From contig JARUPY010000079.1 in the NCBI GenBank assembly GCA_029817715.1, forward strand, positions 372,001 through 436,000: DNA of 64,000 nt, given 5' to 3'. A program made the translations under genes and the position numbers. Position 1 is the first letter of the stretch; each line of letters starts with the position of its first letter. The DNA comes from Melastoma dodecandrum (Eukaryota > Streptophyta > Magnoliopsida > Myrtales > Melastomataceae). Positions 32,046-43,302 of this stretch are shown piece after piece. The notes below the pieces were generated by a model that made no database searches, was not told the DNA's origin, and saw only the letters and a program-made list of their open reading frames with translations.

Positions 32046-33012
32046 GAGCTGCTCAAGAAGCTTAAATCTGAACATGGAAAGGTCCAGTTGGCATCATGGT
32101 ATTGACTTGTATGCCAAATGGCTTATCTGTTTATCTGATAATTATCGTCGACTAGAACTTTATCCTTCTACTGGAGTAATGTTAGATCTCCGTCAATCAT
32201 TTTGCCAATCCCTAAGGTACTTGGTGGTATGAGAAGAATGACTGGGTTACTGTGGGAAACATCTTTACTTGACCCGGAGATGGTACAAGCGTTCGCTCTT
32301 GGATATGTCTGTGGGTCTTCCTTGTCTTCTAAGTCCTTGTGTAGTTTGTGGACTTTTGTTTTTCCAGAATGCTAGAACCTGCCTCTTCCTGAGGTTCTGT
32401 TGTGGCTTCTTTTAACTGGAAAGGTGAGAATTTCTTTGTTTGTAGTTTGTAAGTTGTACAAGTGGAACAGCTCTGGATTTGTTATCAGCCTGGCCTGGAC
32501 TCACAAGAAAGTTGATTTGCAGGCTTTCGGCTTGGTAGTCAGGTGCCTAGCAAGGGACAAGTCGATGCATTGTCTAAATTACATGCAAGCATGTGCCACT
32601 GTTACAGGTCTTGTTGACTCTTTGCCCATCAGTTGGTTTCTGTGAAATATGCTTGAAATTGACTGCTGTTGTTAAATCTTTGGACGCTGATCCCGCTTTA
32701 TATGTCCAGCAGTGCTGGTTTACGCAAAACTATTCAGAGTGAAAATAGCATACTGCGATAATATCCTAAGTAGTTATCGCCATATTACGACTTTCATATT
32801 CGTTGTAATAGTTTTTGTACGATATAGTTCATAATCTCTTTCTCTGGTTAGGACAAGATGCCCAGACCAGTTGGTTGTATGTGACATACTATATTGCACC
32901 TTACATTCTTTCTTGAATATGTTCTGGCAGACTATTGTATGAGGCTATTGATGCCCTACCAATTACTTCTCACCCAATGACACAATTTGCATCTGGAGTA
33001 ATGCCCCTTCAG
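32046..33012 (+). pseudogene. Citrate synthase pseudogene fragment with exon structure
   Basis: Five exon-like pieces, each flanked by AG and GT: 32046-32098 (ELLKKLKSEHGKVQLAS), 32217-32301 (VLGGMRRMTGLLWETSLLDP), 32368-32423 (QKML...LPLPEVLLWLLLTGK), 32543-32607 (VPSKGQVDALSK), 32931-33012 (IDALPITSHPMTQFASGVM). In this order they match the N-terminal third of mitochondrial-type citrate synthase, the enzyme that makes citrate from oxaloacetate and acetyl-CoA. Some residues are missing (between QK and LPLPE, and the usual GNITVDM) and frame errors occur in the second and last pieces. The presequence exon and the catalytic C-terminal two thirds were not found downstream by eye. As introns are retained it is a DNA-level gene copy, not a processed one. 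Confidence 0.8.
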
Positions 33013-35834
33013 GTTATATTATAGATGATCAAACCCTTGTGTGACCGCTCTTCTTAGTCGATTCCACATTTCAATCTTAATAGTTGCCTCATGACCATGG
33101 AATTTGAAAATTTTTCATCTTTTTATATTTTAAATTCTGTTAAAAGCTTCTGTAAATTGCTATAGAGCTCTCTGCATACTTGTGCCTGGTGAAGTGAATT
33201 ACTTTATCGGTTTTTTACTTGATGCAACATTAGGAGTACCATACTTTTCTGGTAGGGTAGCTTCACTTGTCTCTCCAAAAGGCTTTGACGAATATTTTAT
33301 ATTAGCCTTCTGTGCGTGGAAATTATGGAGACGAATTTCCATGAGTGTTTGACATGTTTTCTATGACAAGTCCATATTTAGATGGTTCATAGTAAATATG
33401 CACGCAATCATGTGCAAATTAGTTAATATTGGATTGACCATTGGTCCTTTCAAGTCAATATGTAGAACCTCACACAGGGACTTTCAATTAATTAAGTGAT
33501 TTATGATAATAGTTAAGTAGCATAAACTACATTGACGTTGGTTTCTGTTCCACTTAGTTATGTTTTTGTAAAGTAGTAGAAGCTTTCTCTCTACAAATCA
33601 GAAACTTACCTTCATATCAAAACCATACTAACAGTCTTTGTTGTGGATCTTACCGGATGGGGAGCTCTTAGCCTTTGTTGAATTCTTCTTATACTCGCTT
33701 TCTCGTTTACTGAACATAATGTTTAGACATTTTGGTTTCTTTCTCTTTCTTATTTTTCAAATTATTGTGTTCATTGTATGGAAATCATCTGATTTGTGCT
33801 AGGTGTTTTTGTTGCACATCATCCGGGTGTGTTAGATGTTAGATGCATCTGTATATTTGAGGTTTGTTTCTTCAATTCCTAGTTGTTAGAAGAAGTTCTA
33901 TATCCCTAATTTTTTTTTTCTAGCCGTACTATATGGAATTGAACTGAGGACCTTTCTTTATATAGAAATATCTACTAGCTCTTATCCATTCAACTGAACA
34001 CCTATCACGAGGATAGTCTATTCTGTAATCCTTGGCAATCTATAAGAGAAGTTTAACAACTATAAGAAAAATTGTGAACAAGAATTCAATGATTCACGGT
34101 ATATATAGCCTTCGATTTTTGTAGTATGGGTTATGATCCTTCAGTTTTATTATTGGGACATGGTGCTGAGATCCTTTTCAAGAGATACTAAAACACAGCA
34201 CCATGCAAATTTGTTAGATTTTGGCCATGCTCTTTTGATTCCCCTTCAGATCATACTTGCTTGAACTGAACGTTACTTTGTGACGTGGTTGCAGAGTTGA
34301 GGAGAAGAGATACTGCATGGAGGTTTCGGAAACGATGAGCCCGAAAAAGTGCTTTGATAAAGGTGGAACCGATTTCATGAAAACAGTGATGAATCACTGT
34401 GGATTAATGGGGACATTTTAATTGATTTTCTCTTTGCAAAGTCACTACAGAAATGATAGAGGAATATAAATTAAATCACATTTTGCATATGTGGTAAATT
34501 TATGCAACATGTCATTTGCTTCTTAGTAGTCGCGGGGATGCTTGAGGGGCATCCCTTTAAAAAATATATATATATGTATATGTATATATTAGACACAGTT
34601 AAATATTGTAAAGTTGGTACCGATCGTCTAAATCAGTAAGACGTCGCTTGTTTTTAACAGTCTCTTGCTACCAGTCTTAATCTGGATCACACGCCTGACA
34701 TTGTATGCTACAATGTTTCATTCTTAGTTATTTCCATGTGTAAGTTGTTTTCTGTTTTGCAATCTTTTCGTCTCTCACTTGTATACATCAATTGGCACCT
34801 CATTGACTAAGGGATGTGGTGAGGTTTGTCTCTTTCTGGTTAAAAGAATATGGGTAAAGAACATTTCTCATCTCTCAGGTATTTGTGTCCGTGGTCAGGT
34901 GGTATAGAATTTGGCAGGAAGTCAAAGGCTAGCTAACTCCCAGCAGCGCAATGAAGTGTCGATGTGTTCTACTCGAATGAACTTTGGGGCTGGTTGCAGT
35001 TGAGTATTTATGCTTCAGCTAGTTGCACCCTGGGCTAATTTTTGTATCGCACGAGGACGAGTTGCTGCCAGACAAAATTTGTCTGATTAATAATGGAGAA
35101 TTCGTAAAGGAAAGTTAAGCTGCGTGGGGCTGACCCCATTGAGGAATTTCTGGTGGAGGGAGAGATTTATGTTTCATAAGTTGGACTGCCGATGATGCCG
35201 AGAGGCGATCCATCTAATAATGTCCACAAGCTTAGGCGTGAGTCTTTGGATTGGAACTTGTGAAGAGTGTATCGTTATCGTTTTCTCCGTTAATGTTTTA
35301 ATTGAAGTAGAAACTTGTGTATCATCATCATCTTCATTCCGTATTCGCTTGCTTTCTTACAGAATTGCCAACAGTTGGCGCCAGGTTGCCGGAGTTGCTC
35401 TCAGGCAGGCCCTACTAGTTTACCGTGGCTAGCTCGTGCCCCTCTCTTCCTTTGGACGACTTGAATGATTTTTTGTCGATGGGCCACTGGTGATTCTTAG
35501 ATAAACTCACCATGTTTTCTCCGGTATTTTAAAATTTTTACAAGTAATAATAAAAAGAATATCATCTTACAAGCAATACGCTGCATTTTGAATAATTATT
35601 TTTCTTTCATTCTCAGTTTTTACTAAACATTCCCTCGTCGTGTCATTCCTACTACTCTGTCCAACCAAACAGGCCCTTACCGTAGTCTCCAGGTCATCTG
35701 CTTCCATCGTATACCTCCATGCAACATATTAATAAGAGAATGTACAGTAAGAGATTCAAGTAACTAGGCCCAATGAATAATATACTAACTCAAAGGGCTT
35801 AATAGAGCGGTATCTAAGTAGAACTCTAACCCAA
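33013..35834. other. Long AT-rich intergenic stretch, one exon-like piece
   Basis: No gene recognised. 34304-34422 is an open stretch after a CAG acceptor-like end, reading VEEKRYCMEVSETMSPKKCF and on to a stop at TTTTAA; it matches nothing I know. 34565-34592 is a TA/TG-rich microsatellite. The 35220-35432 ORF has no recognisable motif. Remaining exons of the citrate synthase copy were looked for here and not seen. Confidence 0.5.
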
Positions 35835-37352
35835 TCACCATCTTCTCGAGCTCGTATCGTCCCCTTCATCTGATGCAGCAGATTCTGCTACCCAGAACTC
35901 ACCCACGCCTCCCTCCCCCGTCATCTTTTCGCCCCAGTCATCCTCTTCTTCGGAGTCCCACATCCCAATTAAGTCCAAATCTGAATCATCCGAATCGAAC
36001 AGGTCCTCAAAACCGTCGTCATCATACACCGTCTCTTCTCCGTGAAGATCCACCACGGGGTAGGTCTCCACAGGAAAAATATCATCACCAAACCCCGGCT
36101 TCATCTGATCAGCTTTCGCAGCCCTCCGCATCCTCTTCCCATCCATGATCAGATCCATCAGCTGGTCTTTTATTATCGAGGATGCGTCCTTCTCGAGGAG
36201 GACTCCTTTGTCATCATAGCCTTCGTTAAGTACCACGGAGTCCCTTTGACCTTTCACGCTGACGTAGAACATCTCCGGGTGCCTCACGAGCATGGACCTC
36301 AGCTTGTTTGACAGTCCAAACTCTTTCTTGAAATGAGTCAAATGGTCTACCAAGGTCCTCTTTTCGACCATCATGGCCAGCACCTCTCGTACTAGGGCGC
36401 AAGCCCTCTTTTCCGCCTGGATGGACTCCTTGGCGAGGTCACTGGAAGCAATTGTGTAGGGGCACACGTCTGGTTGATCCTGGAATTTGAACAAAAACTC
36501 CTGGTGTCTTCTTTTCAGGTTAAGCCCCTTGTGGAGCTTCAGGTACCTGAATTTCAATGGTCTGTCGACTATGAACTCGCGACGATCTACCTTCCCAAAG
36601 GAGACAGGTTGGGCCAGGTCGGGGTTCCATGAAACAAGCTCTAGGGCATGGCCGTAGGAAGTATCAACGACCTTGAACTTATCGGGATGTTCATTACAAA
36701 GGCGGGAACGGAAGTTCGGAGGAAGGCCGAGGTCAGGCCCCAAGTGGACCAACTTTGACAGGAGGAGGCGACGGTGAGAGGACAGCATGAGAAGCTTCTG
36801 AAGCTTGGAGGCCAACAGATATGACATTTCAGCCTTCAGTTTCGTTTCACGGTCAGCGAGGGAAGATGCGGCGGGTGTCAGCCTGACGCAAAGCTGATAG
36901 CCCGATTTGGCCGCATTGCGAGGAATGGGTGGCATGGGAATAGTGAATAGCTCGAACAAGGTCGGGTATCTGCGTATCATCTGGAGAATGGGGCGGGTCC
37001 TCGGAAGGGCGAGATATGACCTGCACTTCTCGAGGATGTATATCGGGAGGAAGCGCCTCGGTTTGGACAACAGAAGGGTCTTCAGCTTCTGTACGAAGCG
37101 AATCCTATTCTGCTTCACCACGTGCTTGTCCAAAGCAGGGTTCCGGACAATCTTCCGCGTCACACATGAAGGCGGACTATAACCAATTTGGTTCCCATTG
37201 CCCACACTAATCTCAGGTAAGACCGTAGGATTCAAAAGCGGCAGACTCGGTGGTAGGAACCTGGACCTGAACCCCGGGGCGAGGCTTCTTCCGACGTAGG
37301 GCGGAGACAAGTGCCATTGCATCGGAAGAGAGCATTCCATGGGAAAATGCAT
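35835..37352 (-). CDS. PORR-domain organellar RNA-binding protein
   Basis: A 505-codon uninterrupted single-exon ORF. N-end: about 65 residues rich in S/P/R without acidic residues until E48, consistent with an organelle-targeting presequence. Then the plant organelle RNA recognition (PORR) domain: VRNPALDKHVVKQNRIRFVQ (about 70), KPRRFLPIYILEK, YLALPRTRPILQMIRRYPTLFEL, LLMLSSHRRLLLSKL, DLGLPPNFRSRLCNEHPDKF, LELVSWNP, and late HLTHFKKEFGLSNKLRSMLVRHPEMFYVS. It ends in a very acidic tail (DDDGFEDLFDSDDSDLDLIG). PORR proteins (WTF1, WTF9, RPD1, LEFKOTHEA families) assist group II intron splicing in chloroplasts or mitochondria. Which member and which organelle cannot be told from sequence alone. 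Length and single exon are typical. It is the only clearly intact host gene in the window. Confidence 0.93.
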   Translation of the reverse strand: MHFPMECSLPMQWHLSPPYVGRSLAPGFRSRFLPPSLPLLNPTVLPEISVGNGNQIGYSPPSCVTRKIVRNPALDKHVVKQNRIRFVQKLKTLLLSKPRRFLPIYILEKCRSYLALPRTRPILQMIRRYPTLFELFTIPMPPIPRNAAKSGYQLCVRLTPAASSLADRETKLKAEMSYLLASKLQKLLMLSSHRRLLLSKLVHLGPDLGLPPNFRSRLCNEHPDKFKVVDTSYGHALELVSWNPDLAQPVSFGKVDRREFIVDRPLKFRYLKLHKGLNLKRRHQEFLFKFQDQPDVCPYTIASSDLAKESIQAEKRACALVREVLAMMVEKRTLVDHLTHFKKEFGLSNKLRSMLVRHPEMFYVSVKGQRDSVVLNEGYDDKGVLLEKDASSIIKDQLMDLIMDGKRMRRAAKADQMKPGFGDDIFPVETYPVVDLHGEETVYDDDGFEDLFDSDDSDLDLIGMWDSEEEDDWGEKMTGEGGVGEFWVAESAASDEGDDTSSRRW

Positions 37353-37700
37353 GGACCCTCAATATGATCCTCAGACAAGTGCCTGACACATCAGAACATT
37401 GCCAGTGAGGAATAACATCAAACATAAGGGAAGCGAAACTCGGTATCAAAAGGAAGGATGCCGTTTTCATTCGTATTTCTCGGTTCGACATTTCATCGAG
37501 CAGTTGGCCGACACAAACGGAGGAGGCCGAGCTCAACAGCAGCTGTTCTAAAGGAGAAGAGGCAGTTGGAGATACAAGGTTCTTTTTACCTCAACAAAAG
37601 TCCCTCTGAGAGTGTTAACTACTTGGATTTCAAATCATCCTTCTTCTCTTCCCTGTTAATTGACCAGTACTTCCTTTTTTCTTGTCCGTTTTCTTGGGTA

Positions 37701-37732
<32 letters not shown>

Positions 37733-38379
37733 CGAAAATTTGATTCCGAACGAGCAAAAATTTTGTATTTTTGTTAAAAAAAAAGTTCAAATCGGATATT
37801 TTTCGAATAAATGAATCCAGATATATAATGTTCGAGATATGATAGATAATGTCGTGATAGATAATGTCGTTATGGCGTCATTACTAAAATTTAAGCGAGA
37901 GTTATATTTTCGAAGAGCTAACAATCTTCTGGTATCTGCTTTTATTATGTCACTTATTGGATAAAATAGATGAGTGATGCTAATAATGTCATTAGAATCA
38001 AAGAGAAATTTACAAAACCTTGTTCAAACAAGATTTACAAAGCTTTGGAAAAAGCAAAGTGCTTTCATCTTTGTTCTACTAGACCGACAATTGGGTAACT
38101 TTGATGTCTAAGACTATATATGCAGAAATCATAACAAGGTATATATTGAAAGTTCACTTTTACGTAAAAGAAATGTGAAATTATCAAATTATGTGTTCGC
38201 ATGTCTTAGGTTGTTTTGCGTTCATGCACATCAATAAGACAACTTGTATAAGTCCTACACCTGGGAATGTTAAAAGGCGGTATATGCAACAAGATGGACT
38301 TTCTTTTATTGTAGAGAAGATTGACCCGATTTTCGCTTCCAAGGGTGAATCTGGATCCATATAGAGCTAGACCACATGG
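37353..38379. other. Upstream region of the PORR gene, AT-rich
   Basis: It holds the minus-strand 5' flank of the PORR gene and an (AT)n tract at 37700-37728. No other gene or clear promoter element was identified. Confidence 0.5.
37700..37728. repeat. (AT)14 microsatellite
   Basis: A pure alternating AT run about 350 bp upstream of the PORR start codon. Confidence 0.9.
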
Positions 38380-38505
38380 TGATATGTGGTTGAGGAGTCC
38401 CAGGTCGCGTGAGGGGAGTCTACCCGGCTAATATACAAGGAGGGATGCCACTGTTACATCTTAGGACTAGCTTTTTGGGTAATGAAGAATGAACTCCTTG
38501 CATCA
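38380..38505 (+). repeat. TRIM 5' LTR
   Basis: 126 bp; contains ggctaatatacaag, a TATA-like stretch also present (ggctaatatataac) in the 3' copy. About one in seven positions differs between the two LTRs. Confidence 0.85.
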
Positions 38506-38507
38506 TT

Positions 38508-38520
38508 TGGTATCAGAGCC
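38508..38520 (+). other. TRIM primer-binding site
   Basis: tggtatcagagcc, an exact match to the usual plant initiator-Met tRNA complement. Confidence 0.9.
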
Positions 38521-38645
38521 AGCCCACTACGGACAGAGCCAGGAGTGGTGTCGTCCTCCCGGTTGTTAGCAATGTACGGCGCGGACAGAGAGGCTCGGAA
38601 TAGCACTGGTCCATGTGGATGCCGGACCGTGGAGCGTGGTGAGTC

Positions 38646-38771
38646 TGATATGTGGTTGAGGAGTCCTACATCGGGTGAGGGGAGTCTTCTCGGCTAATAT
38701 ATAACAAGGGGTGCCACTCTCACCTCTCAGGTCTAACTTTTGGGGTGGTGAAGCAGGAATTCCTTGTGTCA
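38646..38771 (+). repeat. TRIM 3' LTR
   Basis: Same start and end as 38380-38505 and the same length, so no net indel since insertion. Confidence 0.85.
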
Positions 38772-40399
38772 ACCCGCCCCAACTCCAACTACCATTGACT
38801 CAAGGAGTCATCTCACTGACCACCTAGGCAGAGAGGAGTTGATTTCTTCTACTTCGGGACCAATTAGGTATGAAAAAGAAGTATCCGAGACGCCTATTTG
38901 ATCGAGGCAAGAGTCAACTCAAAAAGATTTTCAATCTACCAGGAGACATGGGTGGAGCGAAGGAATCACCAGACGACAAGACGATTCAAGCGATGACCAG
39001 TCCAAACGAAGAGAGTTGTCAAATGGGCGATGACTTGGTGGAGTGACGCTATCGAAGTGTTCATTAAGAGAAGGACCTTCAGTAAACCAGTCAGCTCGAG
39101 TGAGAATCAACCAGCGAGAATACAATGAGGCGACAAGGCCAGCTTGGTCGAGACCAGTTTGTCGAGCGACATCCAAAGAAGGCTTATCGAGCGAAGCCAA
39201 GTTCAAACGATCAGCATTGAGGACAGTTCAAGTTTCGACGCCGTTCGTGCACTTATCCATTCATGCATCTTCCCATTCATGCATTAGCATTTATGTTTGC
39301 TACATTTCCAATAAGTCATTTATGGTTCATCCATGAATCTGGCCATGCATGCATCATTTTATATTCAAAGTCTTGCATTTATTTCTTTTCCTTTCAGGGT
39401 TACTTTATAAGGTGCATTTGTACTCTCATTTGATCAGATTATCTTGAATTGAAAATCCCCTTTGTCAGACTTTTGTCCTCTATCCGAAGTGAGTGGATTC
39501 TCCTTCAATCTCATTCTTCATTTGGTGGATTCCAAGTGCAGATTGAGTTGAGCGTATCAACCGGTGATGGTATATATGTATCATCTGTGTTGTGCCTCGC
39601 CCTTATTCTTGTTCGTGGTGGTGTATCTATATCCACGAAACAAACGAGTTTATCTGAGTTCTTCTTTCACATTGATGTTTTTGTATCCGTGGAGGTTGAG
39701 GAGTCCCACATCATTTTGGTATCCACGATACAAAAGAGTTTACCTGTGTTCTTCTTTTATGGTGGTGTTTCTGTATTCGTAGAGGTTGAATACCAACGTA
39801 TCCTTTTCTCCTTATTCCTTTCCCATTGATTCCGCTTAAACCCCATACACACTTCCCGACCATACCTACGTCACTCTATTCCACACCCTTAGTGACGTCC
39901 CACGTCGTTTTGGTATCTGAAACTTCATTTCAGTGTCGTCCCCGTATCATATGGGGGTCCAAGATTCACATATTCATCATGAAATGTATGGTTGTCAAAA
40001 TCGGTATAATCGGGATTGAACTTTTGAGCTTGGATCAACATAATCGGATGTAACTAGATAGAATCGTAAACGGTGAGATCAATATGATCGAAATTTTTGG
40101 ATTGATAGTATTGAAATTCTAACAACCTTGACGAAATGGATCTTAGAGAGAGACCATGGAAAATAAATTGCAACATATGTACGAACGATGGTCATAATCA
40201 ATGTAGCTATTCTAATAAGTGACATGTATATGAAAGTTTACTCAATACATCTTAGTGTATTGAGTAGTGTGTATATGTCATATCTTATTGTCAAGAATTG
40301 CATGGAGTTGTGCCGGGCAGAAATGATATCAAGCATGGACACTGAAGATGAGTTGATTGGTGGACAATTTCGATGTCTTACCTAACTAGGTAACCAAGT
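38772..40399. other. Intergenic, with an 89-bp imperfect tandem repeat
   Basis: No gene recognised. Near 39629 and 39719 the phrase tatccacga.acaaa.gag recurs with the following ttcttctttNN and ggNggtgttt (spacing about 89), forming two diverged units at about 39610-39790. The ORFs on the plus strand here (39449-39829) come from this repeat and look like chance. Confidence 0.55.
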
Positions 40400-41935
40400 T
40401 ACAAATTTAGAAGCACGCTCGAGCTTACATTATGTAGCTTATAAGAGGGATGTTATCCGTAAAAAAGACAGATGATATGATGCATCTTATGTGGTTGCCT
40501 TTTTTTACCGATTTTGAGTGTGCATGATGTATAGTTGTGGCAATTGTTTAACTCGGTTATATCATAGTCTTTGTAAAGGTACACATCATAAGACATCCCA
40601 AGTTTCGAGTGCACTCATCTTATTATAAATGAGATAGATTCCCACACATTTTCCCTCTTAGACGTCGTATGGTATACATAGATCAGATGCTCAATTGATG
40701 ATGGAGAGTGGAGTTTGATCATCGTATCGTACCGACACATGTTCTATCTGCTTACGTAGAGGCTTTCAATATATAGAACATTTAACATGAAAAAGTTCCT
40801 CACTTTAATTCAACTCTAAAATGACTAATAGTTGCATGATGTATCAATCCCTCTTTAGGTTATTTGGCATCCTTACATGGAAGATGTCCTAAATAGGTTT
40901 CCTTAGTATTCTTTGGTTGGTCGAGAATCTTGGCGTGCTCGAGTGCTACTTATCTGTTTCTTCATTATGGAGTGACATTTTCCTAATAGGGTTATACGTC
41001 AATTTAGAGATAGTCATATTGTTTCAGGACCCTGCGACACAAAGAAAAACCTGCATTGGATTGACTTAGTTGGCAAGTTCATGAATAAACTAGTGAGAGA
41101 TACATCAATAGTACATTGAGTTGTGGAATGACCAAAACAATCATATTGTTCTTCTTCTTTAGGACACTGAGATGGAATAATTGATGTGATATTCCAGGTA
41201 CAGAAGGAAATACATTTGACATTATGGTGAAATGTTAATGTGAAGGCGCCTAGTAAATGTTATGAGGTTTCATTTAAAATTTTGCAACCAACATCTGCAT
41301 TTACCAATTGGCTTTCCATTTTAGATGAAGAATTTGAACAAATTAAACTTCAAGCTTCGCGACTTGAAGAGGAAGCTACTCACGTTGAAGAAGCCACATA
41401 TGTGTTGACGTGGTATGCACCGGTTTGGCTATATGGTCGACGTGAAGGCTTGGATGACTAGTCGACAAATGAGAAACACCCAGATGACGGTGAAGAAGTT
41501 GGCGCATAAGCCGAGGAAGATGAACAAATGCAATATAACGTCATACAACCTGAAGAAGAGGTTGATTTGGGTGATGATGGGCACGAGATTGAAGACCATG
41601 GTCCGACAAGAATGAACTTTCAATAAGAAGGGATGATGATCTCTAAGCTAATGGCTATACATCCAAGATATCACTATTGAACCCTTACGTCGATCACCTG
41701 TCACCTTCCACTTCTCACACCCTACGTCGATCAACCATCGGCTTCCACTTCTCAAGTATCACTGAAGGTTCCAAAAGACTTTCAATTGCATCATCCAAAC
41801 ATGAAAGAACCAGCAACTCATTGTTGAGACTTCGCAGCAACAAGACACATCAAATTGAGCATCACCACCATTTTGGCATTATACAAGAAGGAATACAACT
41901 CAAGCAGGAGATGAAATGACTGATGTTTTCATTTA
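40400..41935 (+). pseudogene. Plant-mobile-domain gene relic (MAIN-like / phosphatase-7-long-form-like)
   Basis: Decayed but readable on the plus strand: YHSLCKGTHHKTSQVSSALI (40560-40620), IPTHFPL, VIWHPYMEDV (40858-40890), SLVGRESWRARVLLICFFIM followed by EWHFPNRVIRQF (40910-41010), and HWIDLVGKFMNK (41055-41090). This order fits the plant mobile domain (W.pY........W.arvpLic..ivE.H.pdRVlRQFG...HxiDl). Intervening stops and frameshifts make it non-functional. A Glu-rich ORF (41240-41461) and further low-similarity sequence to 41935 may be its C-end. Such domains occur both in host silencing-related proteins and in transposons; which origin applies here is open. Confidence 0.65.
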
Positions 41936-42399
41936 GTTGACTTTTCGTCTCTGGTCATGATCTTTGCATTTGTACTTGAGATTTAACTGGCTTATTGAGT
42001 TATGAGGGTAAATGTTGTTTCATAACACAGGGGAGAGGGAACAACCCGTTTTTTATTATATGAATTTACAAATAAATGTCATTGTTGACAAAACAATATT
42101 AGAATAGAGTCGCCACACCCTTCTTGAATCCGGACGACTATCATGGTCACAATTTTAATTTAACTGTCATCGTCACCTACTACATGATGATTCTATTGCC
42201 AATAATTCTTACCTAAGCATGGAAAAAAACACTCAAGGGTGCCTAAAACACACCCATCAACCACGACATTTGTGGGATATGAAAAAATCTCTCGAGAATG
42301 ACTAAAATGTGGTCAACAACCCGACATTAATTGGGATGATATTGTCGTTATTGGTGGCTGCAACTAGGGGTGTAAATGATTAGAACGGTCTGAGAAAAG
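41936..42399. other. Intergenic, no gene seen
   Basis: AT-rich, with no clear ORF. It contains agagtcgccac at 42109, similar to the cggagtcgcca motif at 13465. Confidence 0.4.
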
Positions 42400-43012
42400 C
42401 TCGAGATCTACTCGATTATAAATGAGCCAAGCTCAAGCCTTAAATTTTTTTTTCAAACCGTTCACGAGCCCAAACGACCATATGATGTTCGATAGCTCAA
42501 ATGATATAGTGTTGTTTGCGATGAAAACACGTCACGATATGATATGGACGGAAAGGGTTTGAAGAAAGTGGTCGCCAATAATAACAAACAAAATAAAACA
42601 AATAAAGGAATTCACTACTGCAGAGATTGGACACTTAAACAAATTCTTTACAACAGCCATTCGGGGTCATAGAATGATTGTCTGTGTTTACAATTGAATA
42701 AGAACGACTTATTTGTAAACACAAGACCAAGTAACTGCTACCCTAAACACATTTAACACGTGTTTATTACATTAACACATCATATCTTTGATGAAACCAA
42801 TGAAACAGTCTTCATCATCTTCTACAATGCAGTCGAAAAACACTCCTTCGACGAGCTCCAATCATTGCTTCGATGTTAATCACCTCGACGGCTTTCAGAG
42901 CATCCATCTTCGACATTCCACTTGCTGCCGAATCGATAACCTCCTTCAATATAAACTCATCATCGACGCTCCCAGTCTTCGAGGCCGAAAATAACAATTT
43001 ACCATGTAAACA
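42400..43012 (-). repeat. 3' LTR of the Tat element (left border uncertain)
   Basis: On the minus strand the LTR begins TGTTTACATGG at 43012, directly after the polypurine tract. No second copy is in the window, so the other end is only approximate. Confidence 0.5.
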
Positions 43013-43030
43013 TTTTGCCCCCTTCATTCG
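43013..43030 (-). other. Polypurine tract of the Tat element
   Basis: Minus strand GAATGAAGGGGGCAAAA immediately before the TG of the LTR, like the gaggggggc tract of the gypsy at 20906-27196. Confidence 0.65.
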
Positions 43031-43302
43031 CTATGTCGTTTCATATCCTCCATTGCCTGCTATAAAAGTCACCGTTGCCTTCTCATTTGCTATCATTTTA
43101 CTTTCTCTCTCATCGACCATAGTGTCACTAGTTCCTCTCTCTCTTCCTCTTGTTGGTTGAAATATCTTCATTGCTGTTTGATCAAGGTGCCTCCGATGTT
43201 CTACAACTGGAGGGACAGATTTTGTCTTTTGCCTCCGAGTTCTCATTTGCTATCATTTGCCTTCCATAGTTTTCCCAACACTGGAGTAGAGAGATTTCCA
43301 GA

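Larger units (their letters stand above)
38380..38771 (+). mobile_element. TRIM (terminal-repeat retrotransposon in miniature)
   Basis: Two direct LTRs of 126 bp (38380-38505 and 38646-38771), both starting tgatatgtggttgaggagtc and ending ccttg..tca, enclose only 140 bp. A perfect initiator-Met primer-binding site, tggtatcagagcc, lies at 38508-38520, two bases after the first LTR. There is no coding capacity. This is the standard TRIM layout; such elements depend on another element's enzymes. The polypurine tract is weak (ggagcgtggtgag before the second LTR) and no clear target duplication was seen. Confidence 0.88.

Noticed and set aside
33013..35834. The missing C-terminal exons of citrate synthase
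   Set aside because: I looked for later blocks of the enzyme, including its catalytic His region, and saw none; only a fragment is claimed.
35873..37210. Several plus-strand ORFs of 64-91 codons
   Set aside because: All lie antisense to the well-supported PORR gene and are shadows.
37213..37536. 107-codon minus-strand ORF overlapping the PORR start
   Set aside because: Different frame from PORR, no motif, and it covers the PORR N-end only by chance.
38380..38771. A MITE
   Set aside because: The terminal repeats are direct, not inverted, and a primer-binding site follows the first; this is a TRIM.
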